A stretch of 64,000 bases of DNA from Cephalotus follicularis (Eukaryota > Streptophyta > Magnoliopsida > Oxalidales > Cephalotaceae). Location of the stretch: positions 96,502 through 160,501 of the forward strand of contig BDDD01001962.1 in assembly GCA_001972305.1 (NCBI GenBank). The letters run 5' to 3'. Of the stretch, positions 32,483 to 43,916 are shown piece after piece; positions within the stretch are counted from its first letter, which is position 1; each line of letters opens with the position of its first letter. A model generated the notes under the pieces. It did not search any database. It was given only the letters and a program-made list of their open reading frames with translations, and was not told the origin of the DNA. The translations under genes were made by a program, and so were the position numbers.

Positions 32483-33117
32483 TTGCAAGAGCTGTTAGAT
32501 CGGGATTTCATTCAGCCTAGTGTTTCACCGTGGGGTGCTCCGGCTCTTTTTGTGAAGAACAAAGACGGGTCTATGAGGCTATGCATAGACTACAGAGAGT
32601 TGAATCGGATTACTGTTCGGAATAAATACCCTTTGCCTAGGATTGATGACTTGTTTGATCAACTCCAAGGTGCTAGGTATTTCTCTAAGATCGATTTGAG
32701 ATCGGGATATCATCATCTTCGGATAAAGGATGAAGATGTGCCTAAAACTACTTTCCGTACTGGGTATGGGCATTATGAGTTTCTGGTGACGCCTTTCGAA
32801 CTTACTAATGCACCGACAGTTTTCATGGATCTGATGAATCGGGTGTTTCATGAGTACTTGGACCAATTTGTAATTGTGTTCATAGATGACATTCTTTTGT
32901 ATTCCAAGTCGAAGGAAGAACATGAAGAACAACTTCGTATAGTGTTGAGTATTCTGAGGGAGAATCAGCTATATGCAAAGTTCTCGAAGTGTGAGTTCTG
33001 GTTGGAACAGGTGGCGTTTTTGGGTCATGTGGTTACAGTTGAAAGGATTAGCATGGATTCTGCTAAAGTTGAGGCTATTACTAAATGGTCGAGACCTACC
33101 ACAGTGACGGAGGTTAG
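32483..33117 (+). pseudogene. RT-D reverse transcriptase, interrupted by RT-E
   Basis: Contains [38 protein letters not shown] and the catalytic FIDD at 32879-32890. The usual PFGLTNAP box reads PFELTNAP. The frame is cut at EV by RT-E (target duplication GTTAG at 33113-33117) and resumes at 40990-40994 with RSFVGLAGYYRQF. Confidence 0.9.
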
Positions 33118-33587
33118 TGTCACACCCCGTTTCACAACAACATATAAAAGTGGTGGCAATTAACATATAAATCCGGCTTATGCAAAAATACCATAAAATT
33201 AAAACTTTCCATATCCATTAACAACATGCGGAAGCATATAAAATAAGTCGAATCATAACGCAACATGCATCCCATACTACATGCTACAACAGTAAACATC
33301 ATCACAGTTAACTGCCCTCAAACGGAGCGTGAACAATATTCATTATTACAACCATTCATTTATTACAATGATCCATAAACATTCCTCAAAAGTAAACAAC
33401 ATAAAACTTCGCTTTGCTCCTCGGAGCCCAACGGTAACCAACGGCTGCATCAACCTGAAACACACTGAAGTTGTAGGGGGTTAGCCTTTGTCCTCACTCG
33501 GCAAAGCCATAAAAGCGATCCAGGGTCAAGGATAAAACATGTCATGACATGAATGCACAATGATGCAGTACATACTATATCTCGATG

Positions 33588-33618
<31 letters not shown>

Positions 33619-33884
33619 ATGCCACGACCACAAGGTCACAGCCCACGATGTCACCAGAACACATCATCACACTACACGGTTCACAATATCACAACAGCAC
33701 AAGTAGCCACAATGTCTCAGGTCTCTAAGGACCCATCACTCCACAATAACGATCAGTCACGTCCCAAAGGACAACACTATACTATATCAGGCATGTCATG
33801 GCAGACAAACAATACACTCGATGCAAACAAGTGTTCCCGTCACAGGCACGACGGCGTGGACAACACTTGGAACACACTACGATA

Positions 33885-34095
33885 CAAGCACGGCAGCAAG
33901 TACCAACACTTCCCCGCTAACGGAAACACTCACGATACTAGCACGGCGGCTAAGTACCAACATTACCCCGCTAGCGGAAACACTCAATCACAATCAATGC
34001 AATAATATCCACGTTACTAGCACGGTGGCTAAGTAACAACAATCAATACACGGTAAACGATACTAGCACGGCGGCTAAGTACCAACACTCAACAC
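33885..34095. repeat. ACTAGCACGGCGGCTAAGTA repeat (RT-E 3' LTR)
   Basis: The 20-mer or close variants occur four times (about 33888, 33938, 34015, 34061) among GCTAACGGAAACACTC copies. Spacing is uneven (about 46-77 bp). The 5' LTR holds the same set at about 38667-38870. Confidence 0.7.
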
Positions 34096-34494
34096 AGTCA
34101 CGATAACAGTGCAACCACAGCACACACAAAACCACTCAAGTAGTTTATAAAATAAATACTTGATCAAAACATCTCGTTCAAAACGTTTAAAGTATAAATA
34201 CTTACAACATATATATATTTGTCAAAATATATATATAACACTCTATTTCCCAAGTAAATTATGCTTCATAAAATACTTGCAACAATACATTTTCCTTCAA
34301 ACATTTCAAGTAATTTATATATATAAATACTTGCAACATATATATTTGTCAATATATATATAACAATACTTTTCCCGAAAACTAAAGTATCAAAGTACTT
34401 GGAAACATACACTTTCAGTAAAACCCGGCTATTTGAACTACATTCAAATACCTCAAAATACATATTTCGTATAACAGTTTTGCAATCTCTTGAA

Positions 34495-34745
34495 AGCCAT
34501 TTCGCAATCCTTTTGGACAACATACTTTTCCAAACAGCAATGATTTTAGTAAACCATTCGATTAACCCAACACATTTTCACAATCCTTTTGGAAAACATA
34601 CTTTTCCAAACAACAATGATTTTAATAGACCATTCAATTAACTCAACACATTTTCACAATCCTTTTGGAAAACATACTTATCCAAACAACAATGATTTTT
34701 AATAAACCATTCAATTAACCAACCACATTTTCACAAGGTTTTGGA
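34495..34745. repeat. 75-77 bp tandem repeat (RT-E 3' LTR)
   Basis: Three full copies and a partial one of a unit containing ACAATCCTTTTGGAAAACAT, ACTTTTCCAAACAACAATGA and AAACCATTCAATTAACC. The 5' LTR copy is about 39283-39525. Confidence 0.82.
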
Positions 34746-34940
34746 AGCCATTTTCACAATCTTTCGAGAATATATATATATCTCAAAACGTACGATTCGC
34801 ATAAAGTAATGATTTATATAAATGATGTTTACACTTCCAAAAGAGGTAAAACGTTTCACAATCATCAATAACCAGTTCGAAATACAGTTTATTACAGTAC
34901 AAGATGCACACATATGCTCACAATGCAAAACAGTCCCAAC

Positions 34941-35395
34941 CAGTCGGATGTTTCTCACTTGGCAGTCAGCTGCCCTTAACCAACAGTCGTCTGCCCTCCT
35001 TGGCAGTCGGCTGTCCTTGACCAACAGTCGGCTACCCTCCTTGGCAGTCGATTGGTCCCTCACTTAGCAGTCGGCTGGTCCAAACACATTCCTTTGTCGC
35101 CACTTGTCCCAGCATGCCACCTCAACAAGCCCGGGTAGATTGACACGTGGACAGTCGGCTGTTACCCAAAATAGTCGGCTGCCCCACCCACAGTCGGCTG
35201 CCTTCCTCTGGCAGTCGGCTACTCAATCAACAGGAAGCAGCCTGCAATTCCAGGCATGAACAGTCGACTGGCTCCAATGCACAGTCGGCTGGTTTCCATG
35301 GGTGGTCGACTGTTCCTCACGAACAGTCGACTGCTGGCCTTGAACAGTCGGTTGTCCTCCCTGGACAGTCAACTGCCCCTGCGGGCAGTGCCCAA
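34941..35395 (-). repeat. 21-bp phased palindrome arrays (RT-E 3' LTR)
   Basis: Block 1 starts: 34941, 34963, 34984, 35004, 35025, 35045, 35068. Block 2: 35152, 35172, 35191, 35212, then +49 to 35261, 35282, 35303, 35324, 35345, 35366. A further set lies at 35912-36043. On the plus strand the form is CAGTCGGCTG, so on the element's sense strand it is CAGCCGACTG, as in SOLO-1. The 49-bp gap is shared with SOLO-1. Confidence 0.9.
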
Positions 35396-35911
35396 AAACA
35401 GCAGAAATAACACATGCTCAATCCACTTTTAAACCAACAAACCACAAAGCACTATCACCACAATACCCATTCATACTTTATCATAGTATAACACATGCAT
35501 TTCACTCATGAACATCATTATAAATGACCTTAAATCACAATCATAGCTTTCCCATACATTAGAACTCCAAGTTAGGAGTTGCAATCCACCTCTTTAAGTC
35601 CCGGATCCGAGGTCCATGCACTCTCAAATCCGTCCAGCAGCCTCCACTGGTCCGGTTCCTCCACTGGTCCAGCCTCCAAACTTCGGTTTCAACACAAACT
35701 CCTTATGTCCACAACACACACACACACTTTCACTCCACTTTCTTTACTCCCAAATACACTTGAATCACTGGGGAAGATGGAGATTTGGAGAAGGAGAGTT
35801 GTGTTTTTAAGAATGGAGCCCGACCCCTCTCTCTGCCATCTGCCCAAATAAGCCAAAACTCCCACTTTTATCACTTTAAGGCTGACAACACGTGGGCTGT
35901 CTAGCGCCTGA

Positions 35912-36043
35912 CAGTCGGCTGCCATGACTTGGCTGTCGACTGTTTCTGCCGACACTTTCACCAACCGGCTGCTTCCTCACAGCAGCTGGTTGCCGCCTTC
36001 ACCAGGGGAGTCCAGTCGGCTGCCTCCATGTGGTAGTCGGCTA
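35912..36043 (-). repeat. second palindrome set (RT-E 3' LTR)
   Basis: Motifs start at 35912, 35933, 35962 (CAACCGGCTG), 35983 (CAGCTGGTTG), 36013 and 36034. Steps are 21, 29, 21, 30 and 21. The 5' LTR equivalent (40713-40844) reads CAGCCGGCTG where this copy reads CAACCGGCTG. Confidence 0.82.
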
Positions 36044-36188
36044 CCCCCTGTACAAAAACACACTAACACACTTTTTCTTGCAACTTTCAACACAACAAAG
36101 GGGGAAAAACACAATTCTCATTAATTCAACGCGTAAAATTACATTAGAAATGCAACATTACACCTTAACGAAAACCTCGGGCGTTACA

Positions 36189-36476
36189 TTCACCCCTCCT
36201 TCAAGGAATTTCGTCCTCAAAATTAAAACAACACCAGGGCAAGTGGGAACAACGCTCTCGCATTTTCTCTTTCACGATCCCCCGTCTGTTCACGGCCCAC
36301 AGCCGTGTATGGTTCATTTCCGCTTACAACCCTTACAAGAAGTTGGTCTTCCTAAACAGTTTACTTACAACACAGAGGGTCCGTAACCCAGAACAACTCT
36401 GATTGTTAACAACAAGTCACTTACAAAAGCAAAAGAAAACAAACTCATGCTTAAAACAAAAGTAAGGACTTTTACC
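36189..36476 (-). other. RT-E PPT and non-coding 3' interior
   Basis: On the minus strand GGACGAAATTCC and AAGGAGGGGTGAA directly precede the 3' LTR start: the usual PPT arrangement. The rest, up to the gag stop, holds no pol motif in any frame that I can see. Confidence 0.75.
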
Positions 36477-37714
36477 TCACATGATGCCCTTGCCGGTGTC
36501 CCTTCGCTGTGAAGGCCCAGCTGCAGTGCCACTATCACCCGCAGACCTTGTGGGTACTGCCATTGAAATCTCTGGACAATCCCTCACTAAGTGACGAGGT
36601 GCTCCACATTTCAAACACAACCCTTTCTTTACCCGAAAATCTTTCACTTGATGACCGGTACGACCATAGTGGAAACAAACCCCAGACCTTACATTACTCC
36701 CCTTACTAGGAGTTCCTTGGGTGGCATTCTGCTGAGGTTGATCCTCAGATGATCTGGGCGGAGAATCATTGCCTTGCCATTGTGATGACGCTGGATTGAA
36801 CTGAGTAGGGCGCTGTTGGCTCCGCTGCCTACGAGCCCTTTCAGCACGGTCTTCATTCCAGATGCTCTCTAACAACCTCGCCTTCTAACCGACCTCCACA
36901 AAGGTCCCTAGTTCCATAGCCCTGATCCTTGACCAAAGATCCGATCGCAGACCTTTCAAAAACCTCCGTATCTTTTTACCATCTTCAGCTACAAGATAGG
37001 GGGAATGCCTGGCTAGCTCCATAAACCTTGATGTATACTCCGCCACAGTCATTTCTCCTTGACTTAGCTCCAGGAGCTCTGTCTCCCTTTGTTCTTGCTC
37101 AAGTCGGGGCACATAAGCATCGAGGAACTCCTTCTGGAACCCCTCCCAGGTACAACCGAGTCCAGTTTACTCCCACTTTGCTTTGACCATCTCCCACCAG
37201 TGGATGGCATCACCCCATAGACGGTAGATAGTAAAGTTTAGTTTCTGGTTATCTGTACAGTTCATCACATCAAAGATCTTTTCTAGATCCTGCAACCACC
37301 TCTCAGCAATGGTAGCATCCAACTCTCCTCTGAAACTGGGTGGACTCTGTCTCACAAACCTTTCAAGGTCCCTCCCAAACTGATTACCGTCATCACATGC
37401 ACCCTGAGCAGGAGCATGTACTGAGGCTGAGCTTGGGCGTACAGTCGCCGCATCTCCTCCATATTCGCTGCATTAGCATCCATCTGTTGCTGATAGACAG
37501 CCATCTGGTGCCGAAAGAAATCAGCGATGCGGTCCAACGGATCTCTCACTCCGGGCGCTGCCCCCGGCACATTCACATTAGCAGCTCCCTGTGGAACATC
37601 ATCCATAGGGTCTCCTCCAACATTCATTCCCTCAGGAACATTCTCGTTAACAAACCCACGCCTTCTGCGTCTTCTCCGACCGTCCATCTTGTTCCTATAT
37701 GGAAAAGACGTCAT
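36477..37714 (-). pseudogene. RT-E gag (disabled, no pol follows)
   Basis: Read on the minus strand: 37714-37352 (MDGRRRRRRRGFVNENVPEG; DPLDRIADFFRHQM), 37355-37167 (PPSFRGELDATIAERWLQDL; IYRLWGDAIHWWEM), 37112-36885 (LSQGEMTVAEYTSRFMELAR; FLKGLRSDLWSRI), 36875-36477 (nucleocapsid). These are the retrotransposon gag capsid signatures. The first knuckle has lost two Cys (CFHYGRTGHQVKDF); the second, CLKCGAPRHLVRDC, is intact. A frameshift near 37352 and stops at about 36885 and 37167 break it. The C-terminal stop after DTGKGIM may be native. Confidence 0.88.
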
Positions 37715-37886
37715 TAGTAGTCATCTCAAGGAAACAATTCGTTAATTGCCAAGGAAAATATTAGCTTGGATAAGTTCCTTATTCAATTTAGCATACATGG
37801 ACTATGCTCGATTACCACTATTGTAGTATCAATCATTTTGGTTGCCAAGGATAGTATCCCAGCGATAGCTTATAAAAGGAATATAA

Positions 37887-37898
37887 GCTCTGATACCA
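37887..37898 (-). other. RT-E primer-binding site (tRNA-Met type)
   Basis: GCTCTGATACCA on the plus strand is TGGTATCAGAGC on the element strand, a perfect 12-base match to the tRNA-Met type site. It lies three bases inside the 5' LTR end at 37902. Confidence 0.9.
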
Positions 37899-39722
37899 TG
37901 TTGTCACACCCCGTTTCACAACAACATATAAAAGTGGTGGCAATTAACATATAAATCTGGCTTATGCAAAACTACCATAAAATTAAAACTTTCCATATCC
38001 ATTAACAACTTGCGGAAGCATATAAAATAAGCCAAATCATAACGCAACATGCATCCCATACTACGTGCTACAACAGTAAACATCATCATAGTTAACTGCC
38101 CTCAAACGGAGAGTGAACAATATTCATTATTACAACCATTCATTTACTACAATGATCCATAAACATTCCTCAAAAGTAAACAACATAAAACTTCGCTTTG
38201 CTCCTCGGAGCCCAACGGTAACCAACAGCTGCATCAACCTGAAACACACTGAAGATGTAGGGGGTTAGCCTTTGCCCTCACTCGGCAAAACCATAAAAGC
38301 GATCCAGGGTCAAGGATATAACATGTCATGACATGAATGCACAATGATGCAGTACATACTATATCTCGATGCATATATATATATATATATATATACATAT
38401 GCCAGGACCATAAGGTTACAGCCCACGATGTCACCCGAACATATCATCACACAACACGGTTGACAATATCACAACAGCACAAGTAGCCACAATGTCTGAG
38501 GTCTCTAAGGACCCATCACTCCACAATAACGATCAGTCACGTCCCAAAGGACAACACTATACTCAATCAGGCATGTCATGGCAGACAATCAATACACGCG
38601 ATGCAAACAATTGTTCCTGTCACAGGCACGACGGCGTGGACAACACTCGGAACACACTACGAAACAAGCACGGCGGCAAGTACCAACACTTCCTCGCTAA
38701 CGGAAACACTCACGATACTAGCACGGCGGCTAAGTACCAACATTACCCTGCTAGCGGCAACACTCAATCACAATCAATATAATAACATCCACGTTACTAG
38801 CACGGCGGCTAAGTAACAACAATCAATACACGGTAAACGATACTAGCACGACGGCTAAATACCAACACTCAACACAGTCACGATAACAGTGCAATCACAG
38901 CACACACAAAACCACTCAAGTAGTTTATAAAATAAACACTTGATCAAAACATCTCGTTCAAAACGTTTAAAGTATAAATACTTACAACATATATATATAT
39001 TTGTCAAAATATATATATAACACTCCATTTCCCAAGTAAATTATCCTTCATAAAATACTTGCAACAATACATTTTCCTTCAAACATTTCAGGTAATTTAT
39101 AGATATAAATACTTGCAACATATATATTTGTCAAAATATATATAACAATACTTTTCCCGAAAACTCAAGCATCAAAGTACTTGGAAACATACACTTTCAG
39201 TAAAACCCAGTTATTTGAACTACATTCAAATACCTCAAAATACGTATTTCGTATAATAGTTTCGCAATCTCTTGAAAGCCATTTCGCAATCCTTTTGGAA
39301 AACATACTTTTCCAAGCAACAATTATTTTAGTAAACCATTCGATTAACCCATCACATTTTCACAATCCTTTTGGAAAAGATACTTTGCCAAACAACAATG
39401 ATTTTACTAAACCATTCAATTAACCCAACACATTTTCACAATCCTTTTGGAAAACATACTTTTCCAAACAACAATGATTTTTAATAAACCAATCAATTAA
39501 CTAACCACATTTTCACAAGGTTTTGGAAGCCATTTTCACAATCTTTCGAGAATATATATATATCTCAAAACGTACGATTCGCATAAAGTAATGATTTATA
39601 TAAATCATGTTTACACTTCCAAAAGAGGTAAAACGTTTCACAATCATCAATAACCAGTTCGAAATACAGTTTATTATAGTACAAGATGCACACATATGCT
39701 CACAATGCAAAACAGTCCCAAT

Positions 39723-40198
39723 CAGTCGGCTGTTTCTCACTTGGCAGTCGGCTGCCCTTAACCAACAGTCGGCTGCCCTCATTGGCAGTCGGCTGTCCTT
39801 GACCAACAGTTGGCTGCCCTCCTTGGCAGTCGACCGGTCCCTCACTTAGCAATAGGCTGCCCTCTCCAAGCAGTCGGCTGGTCCAAACACATTCCTTTGC
39901 CGCCACTTGTCCCAGCATGCCACCTCAGCAAGCCCGGGTAGAGTGACACGTGGACAGTCGGCTGTTACCCAAAACAGTCGGCTGCCCCACCCATAGTCGG
40001 CTGCCTTCCTCTGGCAGTCGGCTACTCAATCAACAGGAAGCAACCTGCAATTCCAGGCATGAACAGTCGACTGGCTCCAATGCACAGTCTGCTGGTTTCC
40101 ATAGGTAGACAATTGTTCCTCACGAACAGTCGACTGCTGGCCTTGGACAGCCGGCTGTCCTCCCTAGACAGTCGACTGCCCCTGCGGGCAGTGCCCAA
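39723..40198 (-). repeat. 21-bp phased palindrome arrays (RT-E 5' LTR)
   Basis: Block 1 starts: 39723, 39745, 39766, 39786, 39807, 39827, 39850, 39871. Block 2: 39955, 39975, 39994, 40015, +49 to 40064, 40085, 40106, 40127, 40148, 40169. Block 1 has eight motifs against seven in the 3' LTR; the extra stretch AATAGGCTGCCCTCTCCAAG plus one C is 21 bases. The unit at 40148 is the full palindrome CAGCCGGCTG. Confidence 0.9.
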
Positions 40199-40712
40199 AA
40201 ACAGCAGAAATCACACAGGCTCAATCCACTTTTAAACCAACAAACCACAAAGCACTATCACCACAATACCCATTCATGCTTTATCACAGTATAACACATG
40301 CATTTCACTCATGAACATCATTATAAATGACCTTAAATCACAATCATAGCTTTCCCCTACCTTAGAACTCCAAGTTAGGAGTTGCAATCCACCTCTTTAA
40401 GTCCCGGATCCGAGCTCCTTGCACTCCCAAATCCGTCCAGCAGCCTCCACTGGTCCGGTTCCTCCACTGGTCCAGCCTCCAAGCTTCGGTTTCAACACAA
40501 ACTCCTTATGTCCACAACACACACACACTTTCACTCCACTTTCTCTACTCCCAAATACACTTGAATCACTGAGGAAGATGGAGATTTGGAGAAGGAGAGT
40601 TGTGTTTTTAAGAGGGGAACCCGGCCCCTCTCTCTGCCATCTGCCCAAATAAGCCAAAACTCCCACTTTTATCACTTTAAGGCTGACAGCACGTGGGCTG
40701 TCTGGCGCCTGG

Positions 40713-40844
40713 CAGTCGGCTGCCATGACTTGGAAGTCGACTGTTTCTACCGAAACTCTCACCAGCCGGCTGCTTCCTCACAGCAACTGGCTACCGCCTT
40801 CACCAAGGGAGTCCAGTCGGCTACCTCTATGTGGCAGTCGGCTG
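40713..40844 (-). repeat. second palindrome set (RT-E 5' LTR)
   Basis: CAGTCGGCTG at 40713, AAGTCGACTG at 40734, CAGCCGGCTG near 40763, CAGTCGGCTA at 40814 and CAGTCGGCTG at 40835. The 21-bp step recurs within pairs. Confidence 0.8.
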
Positions 40845-40989
40845 CCCCCTGTACAAAAACACACTAACACACTTTTTCTTGCAATTTTCAACACACCAAA
40901 GGGGGAAAAACACAATTCTCATTAATTCAACGCGTAAAATTACATTAGAAATGCAACATTACACCTTAACAAAAACCTCGGGCGTTAAA

Positions 40990-41189
40990 GTTAGGAGCTT
41001 CGTGGGTTTAGCTGGATACTATAGGCAGTTTGTGGAAGGTTTTTCCTCTATAGCCTTACCACTAACTCAACTTATGAGATAGGGAGCTAAGTTTGAATGG
41101 AATGAAGAGCGTGAAGCAAGCTTCGAGAAACTGAGGAATGGTCTTGTGTCAGCTCCGATTCTTTGTTTACCATCTGGGTTGGGTGGACA
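40990..41189 (+). pseudogene. RT-D RT/RNase H remainder after RT-E
   Basis: Resumes the RT-D frame with RSFVGLAGYYRQFVEGFSSI and LPLTQLM, a stop (AGATAG), then KFEWNEEREASFEKLRNGLV and LPSGLGGH. At 41190 it jumps directly into LTR sequence (CTGAACTTTGGATATGC), so the rest of RNase H, the whole integrase, the PPT and the first about 130 bp of the 3' LTR are deleted. Confidence 0.88.
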
Positions 41190-42124
41190 CCTGAACTTTG
41201 GATATGCCGATATGTTAATGCGATGTTGGGTTGGGCCTATGTTTGTGACTTTTTAAGTTTATCAAACCTTATTTTACAATTTTGAAATTTATTAAAACAA
41301 TTCCTTTTATTTTAAAATCCTTTTCTTTTATTTTTCTTTTATTTTTTATTTTTCTTTTCTTTCTTCTTTCCTTCTTTCTCCTCTCCCTCTCCCGTATTCC
41401 CTCATCAATCCCACACGTTTTCAATCTTTTCTTTCCTTGTCAATCTGATTTTGTCCCCTTTATTCCTTATTTGTCCCTCAATTCTCTCTTCTTTTTCCCA
41501 TTTAAGAATGCCTTTGTCATTGTGATATGTCATCCGAATTCCTCTAGCCTGTCATTGCCGAAATTGCAAACTGGGATTGCTGTGTTCTTGTGTTGTTTCG
41601 TTCTTCATCAATATAAGGTTTGTTTGATGTCTTTTGGTTATACTTTCCTTGACAAGCCTTGAGTTGTGTATTTGTTCTCTTCTCTTTTGTCCCTGTGTAC
41701 AGCCGTTTGACATTGTTTAGTGGTATTCTTTCTTCTTTTTTCTGGGTTCCTAATACCATTACAGGTTAGTGAATGCTGCGGTGATGGTTTATTTCACTTT
41801 GTTATGTTGTATTTCTGCTGAATAGGTTGTTAAAGATTATTTGGTTTCCTGTCGATTCATGCCATGTTGTCATTGTTGTTCTAAGTCAGTTGGTCAGCAT
41901 TTAGACACCTCACATAAATTGTAATCTGGTTTTTATAAGTAATGACAGATAACTTGACAAGAAAATTTGATTTGTACGTATGCATATGTTTCAAGGTTCC
42001 TTCTTTCTTCTGAAGTTAAGTCACTGCTTATGTATTCCCATGTCAATTAGGTGTTTTTGTGTCATCTAAACATCATACAATGTCATATGTATATGGGTAT
42101 AAGCCTCTGGTATGATGTCATTCA
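41190..42124 (+). repeat. RT-D 3' LTR fragment
   Basis: Closely matches the RT-B LTR from about 15594 to 16625: GGATATGCCGATATGTTAATG, a pyrimidine tract, CCATTACAGGTTAGTGAATG, and CCTCTGGTATGATGTCATTC. It stops at 42124, before the position where the palindrome array would lie. Confidence 0.85.
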
Positions 42125-42288
42125 TCCACGTCTCACCGGATACTGAAATCTAGTTCGGCTATCGTCTTCCACGTCATGGACGAGAAGCTCCATTATCATC
42201 GATCAAATCCTTAACTCTGCATGAATACACGTATGAGCTACTTTATGCATTAAGATGTTGTATCGAAGTGAAACTTTCCATATCATAA

Positions 42289-42860
42289 TTAAAAGATCCC
42301 AGTAGTCTGTCATTCGAAATTCAAGTGAAACCGACAAGCTGAGCTTTAATCTCCTTTGTAAAGTCATTGCTAATCGAATTTTCCGCAAAAGTAAAGTTAA
42401 CACCCTCTTTACCATTTTTAATCATCCAATGGGGCTGAAGCTTTGGTAAAGGTATTTATTCCTACCCAAAAGTATACCACTGAAAAATAAAGTGAAACCG
42501 ATGACCGGAGCTATGAGCTACTTTGAAAAATTAAGGTTTGAACTATTTTTCCGTAAAAACGGCAAAAAAGAGACTTTTTTTGCCAAAATCATATCCGTTT
42601 GTTACCAAACTTTTAGGAATGTGTTGAAACATAACTAGGAGTCTGCTACTCAAAAATCAATTCAAACGGATAAGCAGAGCTATAAGTTCCGTTGTAAAAT
42701 CACCGTTTCAAAACGATTTTAGCGTAACTTCGCACTTTTCAGTCCAAACCAAGTCTGTTTGGCATAAAACTTTACATGTAATATTTAAACCTATCCTAGA
42801 GTCTACCATTAAAATTTCAAGTCAATCGGACCATCTAGGTCAGAAAAGTGACCAAAAAAC
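42289..42860 (-). repeat. about 170-bp degenerate tandem repeat in LTR-F
   Basis: Four units, each with AGTCTGnnATT-like, AATTCAAGTGAAACCGA-like and GCTGAGCTTTAA-like parts, start near 42297, 42470, 42641 and 42803 (steps about 173, 171, 162). Units have diverged by roughly a third. Confidence 0.7.
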
Positions 42861-43916
42861 CATTTCGGCAACATGACGACTATAGATGCCGATATCAATA
42901 ACTTAATACAATCGTTCGCAACAACAACCAACCATTCATCTAAAGGTCTTACCATTACCACTTATCACTCGATATATCACTACTTCATAATTATTTATTA
43001 GGCCAAAGTCTCCTAACTTTCTTGATGAACACAAGTTACTAAGACTATTATCCTTCATATCTTGTAACCTTAGCAATAAATCATTCCTTCTTTATTTGTA
43101 CACAACCAGAAAACTAGGAGCATAAAATTAATGAGCAGTTTATGAAATTCCAATTGTCCTTAGTCACTTTCAATTCCTTAATCACATACTTACTTCTCTT
43201 ATCAACTTCCATGTTCTTATACATATACCACATAAACAAATTAGTCCAATATATATATATATATATATATCAACCCTTAACCTCCAATAATTCAATGCGT
43301 ATTATTTCATCTCATTATAGCTTTTCCATAACATTCAATTAATCCATTAATTAGTACTAGTAACCCCAAATCACACTAAGCCAAGAATTCTAAGAATAAA
43401 TAAAATTCCACATTTATATACTTCAATTACTATCACAATATGCTCACATAATCCATAAAAATCAGTTGCAATCCCTAAAAAGAAATAGTTTGTATAACCA
43501 TTCAAAATGAAATTCAAAGCAAGTAGTATAAACCTACCTCACTAAAACTGACAGCTTTCAACAATGGACATTCCGTTGCCAACAACCGATTTTTCTCCTT
43601 ATCTTCTTCACTGTCAAACCGAATTGTCAGCTCCTTGTGACAACTGATTCCACTCACTGCCGTGCCAAATCCACTAAATTGACTCACCCTTCACTAATGA
43701 CAATCATAGCGGAGGAAGGGTGACGCTGAAATTGAAGCTTCATGCTTCGGCGTCAATGGAGAGGAAGAAAGATGACTGAGAAGAAGAAGAAGGTTGAATG
43801 ACTCACCTTTTCACTTGGGCGGTTGACGGCGATGGCGACGTTGGCAAAATCATCGCTGCTCGCCATCATCTCTCTTTCTTGCGCGCCTCTCTCACTACTC
43901 TCGTTCTCTATTTCTT

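Larger units (their letters stand above)
33118..36188 (-). repeat. RT-E 3' LTR
   Basis: On the plus strand it starts TGTCACACCCCG and ends GGGCGTTACA. It holds a TA run (33592-33618), an ACTAGCACGGCGGCTAAGTA repeat (33885-34090), a 75-77 bp tandem repeat (34495-34735) and palindrome arrays (34941-35077, 35152-35395, 35912-36043). Confidence 0.92.
33118..40989 (-). mobile_element. RT-E: gag-only non-autonomous LTR element nested in RT-D
   Basis: 7872 bp on the minus strand, flanked by perfect GTTAG duplications (33113-33117 and 40990-40994). LTRs are 3071 bp (33118-36188, its 3' LTR) and 3088 bp (37902-40989, its 5' LTR). The 1.7 kb interior has a tRNA-Met PBS, a gag region and a PPT, but no protease, RT, RNase H or integrase. 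This matches the TR-GAG type of plant elements, which need another element's enzymes. LTRs look about 97 percent alike, so it is younger than its host RT-D. Confidence 0.92.
37902..40989 (-). repeat. RT-E 5' LTR
   Basis: The partner of 33118-36188, with arrays at 39723-39880, 39955-40198 and 40713-40844. It ends GGGCGTTAAA instead of GGGCGTTACA at the outer edge (one change), directly before the GTTAG duplication. It holds one more 21-bp palindrome unit than the 3' LTR. Confidence 0.92.

Noticed and set aside
33553-34005. Thr/Asn/His-rich 150-residue protein in RT-E LTR
   Set aside because: It is due to the ACTAGCACGGCGG repeats and TA run. The equivalent frame in the 5' LTR is interrupted.
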